In this document: positions 31,845 to 41,559 of the stretch, in pieces | Layout: every line of letters starts with the position of its first letter | Numbering within the stretch: position 1 is the first letter of the stretch | Assembly: GCA_030435675.1 (NCBI GenBank) | Contig: CM059623.1 | Location: forward strand, 16,080,205-16,144,204 | Direction of reading: 5' to 3' | Source: Steinernema hermaphroditum | Lineage: Eukaryota; Nematoda; Chromadorea; Rhabditida; Steinernematidae | DNA length: 64,000 nt | Made by a program: the position numbers and the translations under genes | Notes under the pieces: model-generated | Seen by the model: only the letters and a program-made list of their open reading frames with translations | What the model was told of the DNA's origin: nothing | The model's database searches: none

Positions 31845-32224
31845 TTGGTGTTCTCAAGACAATGGAGGGTTTCCGGATATCATCCGGGACGTGTCATGGA
31901 ACCGCGACCAGTTGAGAAGATGAGTCCTATATGGAAAGGGCCTGAGTTTGAAAATATAATGGTGGTTTAGTCGCATGATAAGTGAAATAGACAGCGTCAT
32001 TCCAGGCCCAATTGCGCCTCGAGGAATCGATGTTCAAGATCATTCATGGCCGAATCTCCGCCGAAGAGCGTCTGAAGCGTCGACGATCTTATGTCGTGCA
32101 TAACAGAGACTACAGAGGTTATGCGAAGAAGCTTCTACAGACATTCTCAGTTCCCAACATTCACATGGATCTGGAAATGTACGAACGATGGATCGATGAA
32201 GCAACTTTTGGCACTGCTGTATAA
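31845..32224 (+). CDS. Unrecognised basic protein, two exons with 44-nt intron
   Basis: Exons 31845-31961 and 32006-32224 join in phase 0 (ATG|GTGGTT ... GTCATTCCAG). The frame reads RQWRVSGYHPGRVMEPRP, VEKMSPIWKGPEFENIM, then a helical basic stretch (AQLRLEESMFKIIHGRIS, EERLKRRRSYVVHNRDY) and ends ATFGTAV. The first in-frame ATG is at 31896, giving 94 residues; the open frame back to the acceptor would add 17. Composition suggests a mitochondrial or ribosomal-type basic protein, but I do not recognise it. Its acceptor CCCTTTCAG lies 13 bases after the preceding stop, so it may be a separate cistron or further exons of the gene before it with an undetected donor. Confidence 0.45.
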
Positions 32225-32334
32225 GTTTGAGGCCATGTTTGTTTTGCTGTTGTGTGCAACCATAAAAGCAACAATTCGCCGTTTATTCACGTCCCCCATA
32301 GACAAAACGAAACGATATCAACCACACCATTGGC

Positions 32335-33088
32335 TTAGCTGGGGTTGGCGACGATCGCTTTGAGGAATTTGGCGGAGAACGACTCTTCCGAGAGTTTCGC
32401 GTTGATTTGTGACTCCACGAGCGCCTTCGAAATACCGATTTCTTTTGCTCGCTCGATTACGTTGTTGAACTGAAATGAGCAAATGGTCAAGGTGCGAACT
32501 TCGTCCAGAGTCAAAAAATAGGCCAATAACCAAGTCGCCTTTGTGATTGAAAAGGGGAAAAAGCCCTTGTTGTAATTAACTCAACTCACTTTGCGAACTT
32601 GAAAAAAGAAAACGAGAAGAGCCTCTGTGGGGGTTGAACCCGAGCCTGTAAACTGGCGTACCAGTACTAGTCGCGACCAGAAATGGATTGAACGGATTGG
32701 ACTGGATCGGTTCGATTGGTCGGGTCTATCTCTATCCGTTATATCACAATTCATTCCGATTTGTAACTATCACTTGGAAGCACCCTTTGGCCAGATCAAA
32801 AAGGTTTTGTAGACCACAACGCTAAACGCCATTGGGCCAAATTTCCCTTCTCTCGAGGGAATTTGTATCCCTATCTGTACGGCTTATAAACACAGTGACC
32901 TCTTCAATTTCCAGTTCAAGCTATGTGGCTGATCTCACCTGCTCCTTGGTAGCGTTGGAAAGCCCATTCTGCGCGATGTCGTCAAGCACAGGGTTCAACC
33001 GGCCCAGGAAGTCTTCGCGGTCGCTGTCCGAAAGCGCCGACACGAGCGGAAGAAAGACGAGAAGAACGACGAAAGCGAATCGCATCAT
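32335..33088 (-). CDS. Small secreted protein, paralogue A (94 aa)
   Basis: Exons 33088-32939 (50 codons) and 32469-32335 (44 codons plus stop), phase 0, CAG|GTGAGA ... CTCATTTCAG. Residues 1-19 are a signal peptide (MMRFAFVVLLVFLPLVSA). The mature part is cysteine-free and helical (DREDFLGRLNPVLDDIAQ; FNNVIERAKEIGISKALVE; SFSAKFLKAIVANPS). Paralogue B at 37492-38146 has the same length, intron position and phase, and near-identical 5'-UTR bases (CGCAGAATCG before ATGATG). A trans-splice acceptor CCCCTTTTCAG lies about 30 bases upstream. Function is unknown; it may be a small lipid-binding or venom-like secreted helical protein, which is speculation. The 469-nt intron carries a dispersed repeat shared with 34.6-34.8 kb. 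Confidence 0.75.
32650..32815. repeat. Dispersed repeat inside the paralogue A intron
   Basis: GTACTAGTCGCGAC, ATTCATTCCGATTTGTAACT and ACTATCACTTGGAAGCACCC match GTACTAGTCGCGAC, ATTCACTTCGATTTGCAACT and ACTATCACTTGGGTGGCTCC at 34676-34825 in the same order. A stretch GGGGGTTGAACCCGAGCC just before it resembles a tRNA T-arm but has no partner arms. Confidence 0.55.
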
Positions 33089-33706
33089 TTCGATTCTGCG
33101 AATGAGGGACCCGAAGTTCTGAAAAGGGGACGCAACGGCGAAAGTATGCAAATGCCACGGTGATATGGGGCTCAAACGGCTGCTTTTATGAGAGTTTTTC
33201 GGTGGTGTTTGCCACGTCGATGCCAACGCTATGGCATAATTTTGTGACCGTCGCTTTGTGTGCCTAATTTGAATTGCAATAAGAGGACAAAGAATGTTAC
33301 AACTGCGTGAACTTTTCGGAATGATACTTTGTTCTCTTCACGGGGCTATCATGTGCTCTATCTGCGCTTAAGCCATGTTTTCGCAATTGAGAGATAGATC
33401 CCTTTTTTGCTGCATCGAAAGGAAGCTATGAGACCGATAGATTTGTGTATATGGACTGAGCAACACTAATTAGATCAGCTGCTATCACTGCACGACCAAA
33501 TCCCCAAAATTCAGTCCTTTTCAGCTCGGTTATCTATTGTTAACCGTACTCGATGTCCTTTTCTTTGCATCGGCCTCAACGTCTCCTTTGCAGATCACAT
33601 CCCAAGGTTGCTTGCCTGCATCACAACTCTTGGGATACGGTAAACGTCTAACTCGTCAATCACTTTCTCAATCTACTTCGGACAAGTTCCCGAAATCGTT
33701 CTTGCT

Positions 33707-34281
33707 ATGACTTCGAATCCCTATCGCTATTCGAAGCTTCCCGACGATCAAGGCGACGGCGATGACTTCGTCTCAACGACGCTCCAGAAACAGCGGCAGC
33801 TGATGGACGAGCAGGACGAAGACCTCGAGTTGGTGGGCGCATCCGTCTCGACGCTAAAGCAAATGAGCTACCGGATAGGCGATGAACTCGAGGAACAGTC
33901 AATGTGGGTTCTTTCCTCTGTTGGAGGGTCATAGTGTTGCGCTTCAGAATGCTGGGCGACTTGGGGAACGACATGGAGCGGGTGGAGTCGAAGTTGGACG
34001 GCGTCATGAAAAAGATGGCAAAATTGACACACATGGATGATGGTGAGTACGTAAGGTAGATAGGATTCTAGAGGAAATTCCGATTCACCTCCAAACGACT
34101 CGAATTAAGTAGTTGAACTAACCGAGAAATAGAGAAATCCCCGAACTACCCTATTCGTGTTCCATTTGCGAATTTTAAGCACTACCTCACTTGTGGAGTT
34201 TCAGATTCCCGACAATGGAAAGCCATATTCATTCTGATCGGTTTGATAGTCTTCCTCTTTATGCTGCTGATTGTACTGTAG
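33707..34281 (+). CDS. syx-6: Syntaxin-6-like Qc-SNARE, short form
   Basis: Exons 33707-33903, 33948-34042 and 34205-34281 give 122 residues. The Qc SNARE helix covers about residues 30-90 (RQLMDEQDEDLELVGASV, TLKQMSYRIGDELEEQS, LGDLGNDMERVESKLDGVM), with Gln of EEQ at the ionic zero layer. A C-terminal anchor follows after SRQWKAIF (ILIGLIVFLFMLLIVL). The sequence is clearly of the syntaxin 6/10 group, which acts in endosome-to-Golgi fusion. Human syntaxin-6 has about 255 residues with an N-terminal three-helix domain; none is visible upstream here. I recall, unverified, that C. elegans C15C7.1 is also only about 122 residues. Intron 1 is 44 nt (TCAAT|GTGGGT ... GCGCTTCAG). An upstream exon (TTTGCAG at 33594 to ATACG|GTAAAC) is probably 5'-UTR. 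Confidence 0.87.
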
Positions 34282-34639
34282 ATCTCTATCGGCTCTGTGA
34301 TATCTGTATGTACATTGAAATACATGCTACCATAAAGTCTCACTTGATAAGGCAGATTATGCATTATATCACTTATACAGAGACATATTTCACTTGAATG
34401 ATATGCGAAGAAAGTTCATAAATTCACTATTGTGAATTATTTCGAGTTGTTGATTTAGAATTTGATAACCGGTTGATAGGCTTCGGAACTCGCATCTCTT
34501 GCGAGAGATGAGTTCTTGGTCTTAGAAGCTTATTATCTCAGGACGCCAAACCAAAAAGCAACGGTTGGGATAGGTGTCGAATCCGGATCCGAAGAACGGC
34601 AAGCAGGACACTATCCACTTCGACCACACAAATACCTAT

Positions 34640-34830
34640 AGTCAATTAAAAACGATCACTTATCGGCGATTTCAACGTACTAGTCGCGACTGCCGTTCTT
34701 GTTCACATTTCGCAGCCCCGCTTTACTGTAGGCAGTCTGTATGTATATGGGCCGCGCGTTTTGTGTGTGCTCGTCTTCCTAAGATCTCTATTCACTTCGA
34801 TTTGCAACTATCACTTGGGTGGCTCCCTTG
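34640..34830. repeat. Second copy of the 32.65-kb dispersed repeat
   Basis: Shares GTACTAGTCGCGAC and the block ATTCACTTCGATTTGCAACT / ACTATCACTTGGG with the paralogue A intron. It lies between the SNARE gene and the interrupted frame. The rest of 34282-35110 holds no recognisable gene. Confidence 0.5.
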
Positions 34831-35110
34831 TGAGGGATTCACCGATCACAACGACGACACGAGTGAGAGCCGAAGGTTCGACACAGATATATACTCACGC
34901 GTATACCGGCATCTGATCGTCTCTCAAGTACCTTGTATGCTAGTGTTGCATTTCGAGAAGACCACTGTAGTCGGTCGATGTTTAGTTAAAGATTCATTGG
35001 CCCATCCCGACCAATGCAATGCTTACATCATTTGGTGCTAGACACGCATCGCGATCGAATTCGAATCGTAATTTCTCCACAAATCAGTTGCACGGACCCA
35101 TTCGACAAAA

Positions 35111-36166
35111 ATGGAGAGATCTGCTGACATCATCGCCCTGGACAAGGACCTTCTATCTACCATGCGCCAGATTAAAGCGAATGGGTATGTTCACCGGGTA
35201 GATGATGCGTATGCTCTCTTCGAAAGATGTCAGAAGATCATTCGCTCGAATCCCGAATACTCCGATTTTTACGCGTCCTTAGCAAACGACCTCTCCCGTC
35301 TGCCTGTTGATGTCATATTGGACGTTATTTCTATCTCTCAGCCGCATTATTTCAAAAAACGCTACAATAGCGACTTCGTTGACGCTAACTTCTTAAACAT
35401 GGCGAAGATCGGCGGCAAATGGGGAGAAGAATCAAGGAAGTTGCACAGTTTTACATACGAAAAAGGAGTCATAACGAGGAGTTTCTTTGATGAACATGGA
35501 ACGGTGAAGTCAGAAGAAGTGACCGCTTTAGGTTGAAATATGGTACGTGCTTTTTATCTCAGCGACCGCGACAACATTCAACATATCGCCAATAATCTCT
35601 GCGATGAAATTCATCTCAAAGTGAGTGCGGAGTCGCTTCATTTGAAGCAGCTCATGAAGCCCAGATTTACTTCAATCACGTTTGAAGTATTAGGCATGAA
35701 CTCCGCTCTTGAAGAGTTCGTCAGCAGTCATCTCAAATCAAAAACACTGCGCAAACTTCATGCTAAGTACGGTCGTTCAAACGTGATCGAGATTGGTTCG
35801 AGCTGGTCTCATTAACTGGCGCAATTTGTGCTGAGAGACGATTTCTTAGAGCTAAAATTGGATACTAACGAGATCAGCGTTTTGCCATGGCAAATCGTTG
35901 AAGGTGCCTACAACAAGTGGAGAACGACTGCATCCTTGCAAAATACGCAGCGCGTAATCAAATTCAGAGTAATGAAAGAAGATGCGGATGAATGCGAAGA
36001 GTTTTTTGAGAGATTTGAGCACGAAACTAACAATGAGGATCATTATTTGTTGCTGGAACACCCTGATAAGAGTGGACGAACACTCATGGTTAGCTGCCTG
36101 TCCTGCATTAATGGAAAGAACATCGTCCATGCCCGTTTTGCTGTTCCAAAAGACTTACAAGAGTAA
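35111..36166 (+). pseudogene. 352-codon frame broken by two in-frame stops
   Basis: One frame runs from ATG 35111 to the TAA at 36164 with a TGA at 35534-35536 and a TAA at 35813-35815 and no indel. Sequence on both sides of each stop is protein-like: MERSADIIALDKDLLSTMRQ, LSRLPVDVILDVISISQPH (F-box-like), SFTYEKGVITRSFFDEHG | MVRAFYLSDRDNIQHIANN, FEVLGMNSALEEFVSS | LRDDFLELKLDTNEISVLP, KFRVMKEDADECEEFFERF, HYLLLEHPDKSGRTLMV. The architecture (F-box-like helix, then a beta-rich tail) is like nematode F-box-associated families, and the tail resembles the 330-aa gene at 18635. No introns with usable splice sites remove the stops. Most likely a recent pseudogene with two nonsense changes; readthrough is a remote alternative. 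Confidence 0.7.
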
Positions 36167-36266
36167 GCTGTTCACTGTGTCATTCTTGATTCTTCGATAA
36201 GTTAATAAATTTCTGTTTGCGTTGAAACATCCTTGCAAATTTGGAAGTCTACAAAATATTGTATAT

Positions 36267-36514
36267 TTAATAACAATATTTCGAGAGCACAGAAAGACGA
36301 GGACACAAAAAGATTTCGAGGATTTCGATCTTAAACTTGTGCTGGCGCTAAACGGTCTTGCAATCTGGCAGTCTACAGACCATCGAATCGAACGGAACCC
36401 GAACATATTTACCTTTTTGGGTTCGGTGTCATCGGCCTTCATATAAGAATGTCCGACCTCTGCTGTAAGATTGAATGGCGGATCGACCTGAAAACAAGAA
36501 GCTCGTGTTTTCAT
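36267..36514 (-). CDS. Candidate small gene, two exons
   Basis: On the minus strand ATG 36514 reads MKTRASCFQ, then, after an internal TGTTTTCAG that may itself be a trans-splice site, VDPPFNLTAEVGHSYMKAD and DTEPKK, ending at AAG|GTAAAT (36413). The next plausible exon (36335-36267, after AGCACAAG) adds FKIEILEIFLCPRLSVLSK and a stop. The acidic NLT-containing exon with a good donor is the supported part. It lies tail-to-tail with the broken frame ending at 36166. The family is unknown. Confidence 0.3.
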
Positions 36515-36675
36515 GTGCTTGAACTATGGTAGTCGAGACTTGGTAACTTATAAAAGTTGCTACTATTTGGAATGACCGGCGCGAGAGGATTTGCGAGGGA
36601 AAAACATTTCCTCAACAAAAATAACTTTACAGCCCAGTAATACCCTTTTATTAAATTAATATGATGTGATAGAAT

Positions 36676-37215
36676 GGGTCTTTCATTTGTGTTCCCAGTG
36701 ATCGGTCGGGTCGTCCACTCGCTCTTTCTGAGGCTGTCTGGGGCCGACTGAGTTGAGTGAGCGGTCGTTTTCGGCCGTCATTGTTGGTTGCATAGTGATC
36801 GCCCCGGCTCCCAGAAGGCCTGGAACACCAGGGAGCCGTAGTTCCAACGTCTTGCCAAGAAGCCCGTCACTGCCGCCCGACTCCACCCGCGCCGCCAGAG
36901 AAGCCGAAGAAGCGTTACAACTCCGAAGTCTGTGCCGCCAGCTGCCTTGATGGTTCCCGGTTTGCCCGTTGTGCTCCACCGACGCGTTTCGCCCAGATGC
37001 CGTTCTTCGCCCGTGCTGCCCGCGGAAGCCGCCGAAGAAGCTTCTCAACTCCGACGTCCGCGCTGCCACCCGAGCTGAAGATAGGCTTGCTGTGTTCCAC
37101 CGTCTCCGGGGTCAACTTTTCGCCTCTCTGATGCCCGCGCACACTGATGGGATCGTCGCCTTCTACTCTGATGCTGTGCCCTGCGCCGAAGCCAGAAGAC
37201 CGACGACTACGGAGT
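36676..37215 (-). repeat. GC-rich dispersed repeat (family R), longest copy
   Basis: Best-preserved copy of the family, oriented minus: GGTCTTTCATTTGTGTTCCC at its 3' end, then CCACTCGCTCTTTCTGAGGC, AGTTGAGTGAGCGGTCG, GATCGCCCCGGCTCCCAGAA, ACACCAGGGAGCCGTAGTTC, CTCCGACGTCCGCGCTGCCA and, near the 5' end, GTGACAATGTGGTTTTTGTG. Every long ORF here, on both strands, belongs to the repeat. It separates the broken 35.1-kb frame from paralogue B. Confidence 0.7.
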
Positions 37216-37491
37216 GACAATGTGGTTTTTGTGCATATATATGACGTCTCGCAAGGCGTAAGCCTTAGATACGAGAAATAAACTCGTAAAACTCGTGATA
37301 GAATGAGCATACTTTACAGAATTTCACACTACATCATCTGGGTGTAACACGGAGGGACACATGCACTCAATTATAATCCCTAACAAACAAAATGAAAACG
37401 AGCTACTCAGATTCGTACAAATTTACATAAAAGTGTTCTATGTTCTCATTGTAGCTACAGTGCTTCGAGTGGTCGACACGCAGAATCGGCA

Positions 37492-38146
37492 ATGATGCGA
37501 TTCGCCTTTGCCATCCTTCTCGTTCTCGTTCCCATGGCATCAACTCTTTCTGACACCGATCGTAATGACTTCCTCGGAAAGTTGGACATCTTGTTGGATG
37601 AGATCGCTCTGAATGGACTCTCAGACGTCAACAAAGAACGGGTGAGATGTTATCAGGAGCGTCGTATTTGGAGCGTTTTTCCGGAAGTGAGCAAGGTTAA
37701 TGATAGTGATCGGTTAATTAGCGTAATCTTTTTAATCTATGAACCTTATGAACACCTTTTATTTTTAGTGCTTAGAGAAGCCTACAAAATAGCTTATAGA
37801 ACTATACTGCCTATAGAAGAGACATATTCGCCTGTACATAGACCTTCTTACTATCTTTAAGGGTTTAGATATTCGCAGACATACTAGAGAAGATTTCACA
37901 AATCGCTTAGATTGGTTCATTCGTGAGCTGCAATAATGGATGATAAGCATACATTTTTGCATGAAGATGAGAAAGCCTCCCAAATATTCCGTATATAACA
38001 AATATTTTCAGTTCAACAGCCTAATCGAACGAGCAAAAGAAATCAACATCTCAAAAGCGCTCTTCGAAGCTCAGATCAATTCGAAGCTCTCAGCCGAGCC
38101 ATTTGCCTCCACATTCCTCAAAGCGATTGTTGGTGATGCTCGATAG
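37492..38146 (+). CDS. Small secreted protein, paralogue B (94 aa)
   Basis: Exons 37492-37641 and 38012-38146, phase 0 (CGG|GTGAGA ... ATATTTTCAG), 50 plus 44 codons exactly as in paralogue A. Signal peptide MMRFAFAILLVLVPMAS. The mature part is DRNDFLGKLDILLDEIAL, GLSDVNKER, FNSLIERAKEINISKALFE, FASTFLKAIVGDAR. No cysteine occurs in the mature protein, which should be two or three amphipathic helices. The acceptor GTAGCTACAG lies about 33 bases before the ATG, and the leader shares CGCAGAATCGG with paralogue A. The 370-nt intron does not resemble that of A. The gene is on the opposite strand to A, about 4.4 kb away. A poly(A) signal (AATAAA at about 38167 and again at 38187) follows. Confidence 0.75.
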
Positions 38147-38208
38147 CTGAGCAATTAGTTGTTGTTAATAAATACGATAAAATGCAATAAAACCATTCGT
38201 TCCCAACG

Positions 38209-38538
38209 ATGTCGGATACTGAAGTCGCCGACGCTTTGAGGACACCACCATTAGCGAAAACACAATTTCCGGACTATGAACTCATCTCTTCGATCTGCGC
38301 CCTAATCGCCACGAGAATTTCCGTCGCTGTTGCAAGAGGTTCAACGATTCCTGTATGCCACGTGAAGCGCCCCACCATCGATCTGTTTGCCCTGAACGTC
38401 CCGTCAGAGATGAAGGCTGCCAGAGACATCCTCTGTCTATCTGCTATGCAAAGCGTAATGCCTTTAATTCAAAGAATAAAGTCTTGAAAGTCGTGAATCA
38501 GTTATGTAGGACCAGAAACTTGTACTGTCTCCAATGAT
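38209..38538 (+). CDS. Candidate gene with two competing frames
   Basis: An ATG frame (38209-38487, 92 codons, MSDTEVADALRTPPLAKTQ) starts about 15 bases after the last poly(A) signal of paralogue B. A second frame from about 38290 to 38538 reads ENFRRCCKRFNDSCMPREA, SVCPERPVRDEGCQ, ICYAKRN. Its FRRCCKR...C spacing recalls the start of the nematode DB module, a secreted Cys-rich domain. No splice site clearly chooses between them. One of the two is probably real, or the locus is a frameshifted relic. Confidence 0.3.
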
Positions 38539-39390
38539 GCTTATTGTTCGAAATGTATGAATACGTAAATATTATGTCTATCGAACTGCTCTATCATTCA
38601 AGGATTCACGTGAAATTTCAACAATATGAAAAGTACTTATGTGTTTTTAGCACGGTTTTGTGTGGAGGTGTCGCATATGCATAAAAAGATTATCGTATAA
38701 TGTTTAGGTCTTTTGTCATAATCGATTGCAGGTGTTCTTCATGTGACGCACATGAAATGTAAATGAACAAATGGACGCATAATAATGCCTTGCGTCAGAC
38801 ATACATTGTTTTCATATGGAACTACCATTCCCCTAGGAAAGTTCCAGCCCCTGACGTAAGTTTGAAATAATTCTGTATTGCATAAAGAACCGGAGAACCT
38901 AGTGCACATCGAAAACTTTTCTGAGGACTATTAAAGCAATGATTTTGAAAAGAAAGAAAATTTCGAACTGAGAAACAAATATTTGCTGTGAAAATTCCAT
39001 AAAATCGATCAGTTCGCGATCAAAAGAGAACTATCACCTGTAATATCTCGGACTCCGTAAACAATTTTTTATGCCCACGCTGAAGATGGATTGTCTACGA
39101 AAGAGATGGTTATCTCCGGTTTTCCGTGGAATTTCAAACTTTCTAATCCGTATGATGTGTTTGTCAGTTTTCACATCATTAGTTCAGACAAAAAATATGT
39201 CGTTTATGTTTCCTGAATTATCCCTCGAATACTTCATCGAATAACGACACGTGGATTTGGTGTGATCGATGATGAAATGTTGAGGGTTCGCCATAGAAGC
39301 ACACGTCAAAAACTACATGGTTCGACATAATTGAGGCCATGAAATATCGAGATGTTGAGTCATATAGAATTTAAGCTCTCCAAACAAACG
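38539..39390. other. No gene recognised
   Basis: AT-rich sequence without long ORFs, upstream of the tRNA gene. Scattered words such as GAACTGAGAAACAAATA occur once only. Confidence 0.4.
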
Positions 39391-39462
39391 GCCCAAGTAG
39401 TATAGTGGTTAGTACTCCACGTTGTGGCCGTGGCGACGCAGGTTCGATTCCTGCCTTGGGCA
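39391..39462 (+). tRNA. tRNA-His (GTG)
   Basis: A 72-nt cloverleaf. Acceptor stem GCCCAAG pairs with CTTGGGC, discriminator A. The D-arm A-box is TAGTATAGTGGTTAGTACT, the anticodon stem CCACG/CGTGG with loop TTGTGGC gives anticodon GTG, and the T-arm GCAGGTTCGATTCCTGC is a perfect B-box hairpin. There is no intron. A T5 run six bases downstream (39467-39471) is a Pol III terminator. The extra 5' G of tRNA-His is added after transcription, and the genomic base before the stem is G. Confidence 0.95.
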
Positions 39463-39466
39463 TTCA

Positions 39467-39471
39467 TTTTT
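39467..39471 (+). terminator. Pol III T-run of the tRNA-His gene
   Basis: TTTTT follows the tRNA 3' end after four to five bases, the normal RNA polymerase III stop signal. Confidence 0.7.
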
Positions 39472-39479
39472 GATTGGCT

Positions 39480-40210
39480 GAAACAATCGTTTCTTTTCAC
39501 GTTTCCTTTCGTTTCCATTTTTGTACGTTTTGTTTATGCGGTGTCTGCTCAATTCACAATGTAATTCGGCTCAAACCCATTTAGTTATCCTCCTACACTC
39601 CTGCAGACTTCTTATTTCATGAGAACATGCAAATGTAAGCCTTCTATTTGAAACGTTTCCTCAAATACACTGTTTGTTGGTTTATACTCCATTTTTAAAA
39701 TTTCAAATGAAATCACGTTCTTCTTCTACAGATCAAAGAAATACCGATCAATCTCCCTTTGTCCCCCAAATCCCCCCTAATGACTCCAAATCTATTTTAG
39801 GAGTGCGAAAACGAGAGCGCAGTCGTTTTCTGCGCTCCTCCGATCGATCAGCGCCGCATTCCAACGCCGCTCTCGCATCGGTTCAATCAACTCCCCCGAA
39901 GATAAATCGAGGAATGCGGGCGCGCGTGAGATGTTTATTACAACACAAAATTTATTCTTTTCTTCATCTCTCTTTACACAACACAAACACTGTGGAGACT
40001 TTGTACAATTGGGGAGGGGGAGAGCTAATAAATGCGACGGACAATATTTACAGATTCGGGGGATCGGTTGAGAATAACCGTACTTTGGATGGGTGCTGCG
40101 ATACCGTAGGCAACGAACAATTACATGACGACAACGACGTTTCTATTGTACATGAGAACTTTGGGACCCGCTGGGGGAGCGGCGTGAGTGTCAAGTGGGA
40201 TTACGCGGGC
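39480..40210. other. No gene recognised; downstream flank of the PAN gene
   Basis: A long plus ORF (39674-40426) is mostly antisense to the PAN-domain gene's last exons, with a low-complexity start, and I do not call it. The stretch probably contains the 3'-UTR of the minus-strand gene ending at 40213. Confidence 0.4.
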
Positions 40211-40212
40211 AC

Positions 40213-41314
40213 TCAACGGCTGCGGAATTTCAGGTTGAACTCGGCGACCTTGTCGGAGAGTTTCTTCAAAATCGACAGCTCTTCTTTCGTCGACGTGATG
40301 GGCGCACGGTTCGTGGCTGAAACAGGTTGGTGGTTAGGGGACTGTGTTGGGATTGTGTGGGTACCTTTCACGGCAGTCGAAGCGTCGGAGCTGTCGTCGC
40401 TGTCGCGGCAGCGGATTTTCTCGTAGTAGGTGGCCTTGCGGAACGGTCGCATGAGGCTCGGGTTGTCGAACTGGGACTCGGTGAGGAGTTCGCAGAAGCC
40501 TTTTTCCTGAAAAAGAGGAACGTTAGTAAATACAGGCAATCACTGAGGCAAATCAGAGGATGCTCGTAGAAGCAATGTGAAAAGTGGACCTAGAGAGAAC
40601 CACACTTATCCAAATGTACCAAGTATTACTAAAAGCTATGGCTTTCAAAGTACCGCTTTGTGTTCCAACCACACATTAAGGCTATGGATTTGTCTAGAAC
40701 AGGTTGAAGCCTAACTCCATGCAGAAGTGTTACGCTTCTAAAGGTCATAACAATAACTGTTATTTAAAAAATAAGCTTGACAATCTCAGGGCTAAACAAA
40801 ACTCCACGGTTGGTTTGCCTTTCTTAGAAAGGCCCAGCAACTAGGCGCTTTCATTAGCGAAATTTAGAAAATAATCCGCTCAACATTCACTAATCACTTT
40901 TGATCTGGTATTATAATGGCTTTTCGAACCATAAAAGATTGTAGAACCCACTGAATACTTCAATTCCTATTCATAGAGACTTTTTTCATATTGCTAAATA
41001 AATTGACATACCTGATAGGTCATGGGCTCGAAGAAGTTGACTGCCTTGCACTTGGGAAGCTGCACGCATTGTTGGAGGCACTCGGAGTGGTCATCAACAG
41101 TCATCGTGGACATCATGGCGCCGAAATAGACATAGTCGGGGATGGCGTCACTGTGCAGGCCCTGTGGACAGTCCGCGTCATCGTAAGTGACATCGTAGAA
41201 TGCCGGGGCGCGGGGAGGATTGAGGTGGGCTCGGAGATCGCCGAACCACTCGGTAGTGGCCGAGGAAAGGCCGAGGAAGAGGGACAAAACGTAGAGGATG
41301 GTGGAAAGCTGCAT
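40213..41314 (-). CDS. Secreted PAN/apple-like domain protein
   Basis: Exons 41314-41012, 40506-40365 and 40316-40213 encode 182 residues. Signal peptide MQLSTILYVLSLFLGLSSA. A PAN/apple-like module follows: DADCPQGLHSD, HSECLQQCVQLPKCKAVNF (the C-x3-C ... C-x-A-V-N-F core), GFCELLTES and YYEKIRC. The C-terminus (TKEELSILKKLSDKVAEF) is a short helix. PAN modules bind protein or carbohydrate and are common in nematode cuticle and extracellular proteins. The start is placed after an AATTTTAG acceptor and at the Met opening the signal peptide; the frame extends upstream without a hydrophobic leader. The last intron is 48 nt (AAAG|GTACCC ... CCTGTTTCAG), divisible by three and free of stops, so retention would add 16 residues. 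A 505-nt intron separates exons 1 and 2 within the domain. Confidence 0.75.
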
Positions 41315-41559
41315 CGCTGTGTGAAACGACTCTGTCGATTCTGTTGTGGAGCGACTAAAATTGGAAGAAGATGGAATGTTCGCGCCGCCCACAATTGTTT
41401 TCGAGGGCGGTCGCGTTGCCTCGGGCGCGCCGACCAAAGACTCTTCTTCGTCTTCGTCGTTCGGCGACGGTACTGTGTTAACAGCGAGAGAAGGTCGACC
41501 GTGGTAAACAACTCGGGAGTTACATCAGTGTTCAAGGTTGCCGCGGTAAAGTGGTAAAA

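Noticed and set aside
35534..35815. Selenocysteine or readthrough at the TGA/TAA of the broken frame
   Set aside because: One of the two stops is TAA, there is no SECIS-like hairpin that I can see, and the family is not a selenoprotein type; pseudogene is simpler.
39674..40426. 250-codon plus ORF
   Set aside because: Low-complexity start and antisense to the well-supported exons of the PAN-domain gene.
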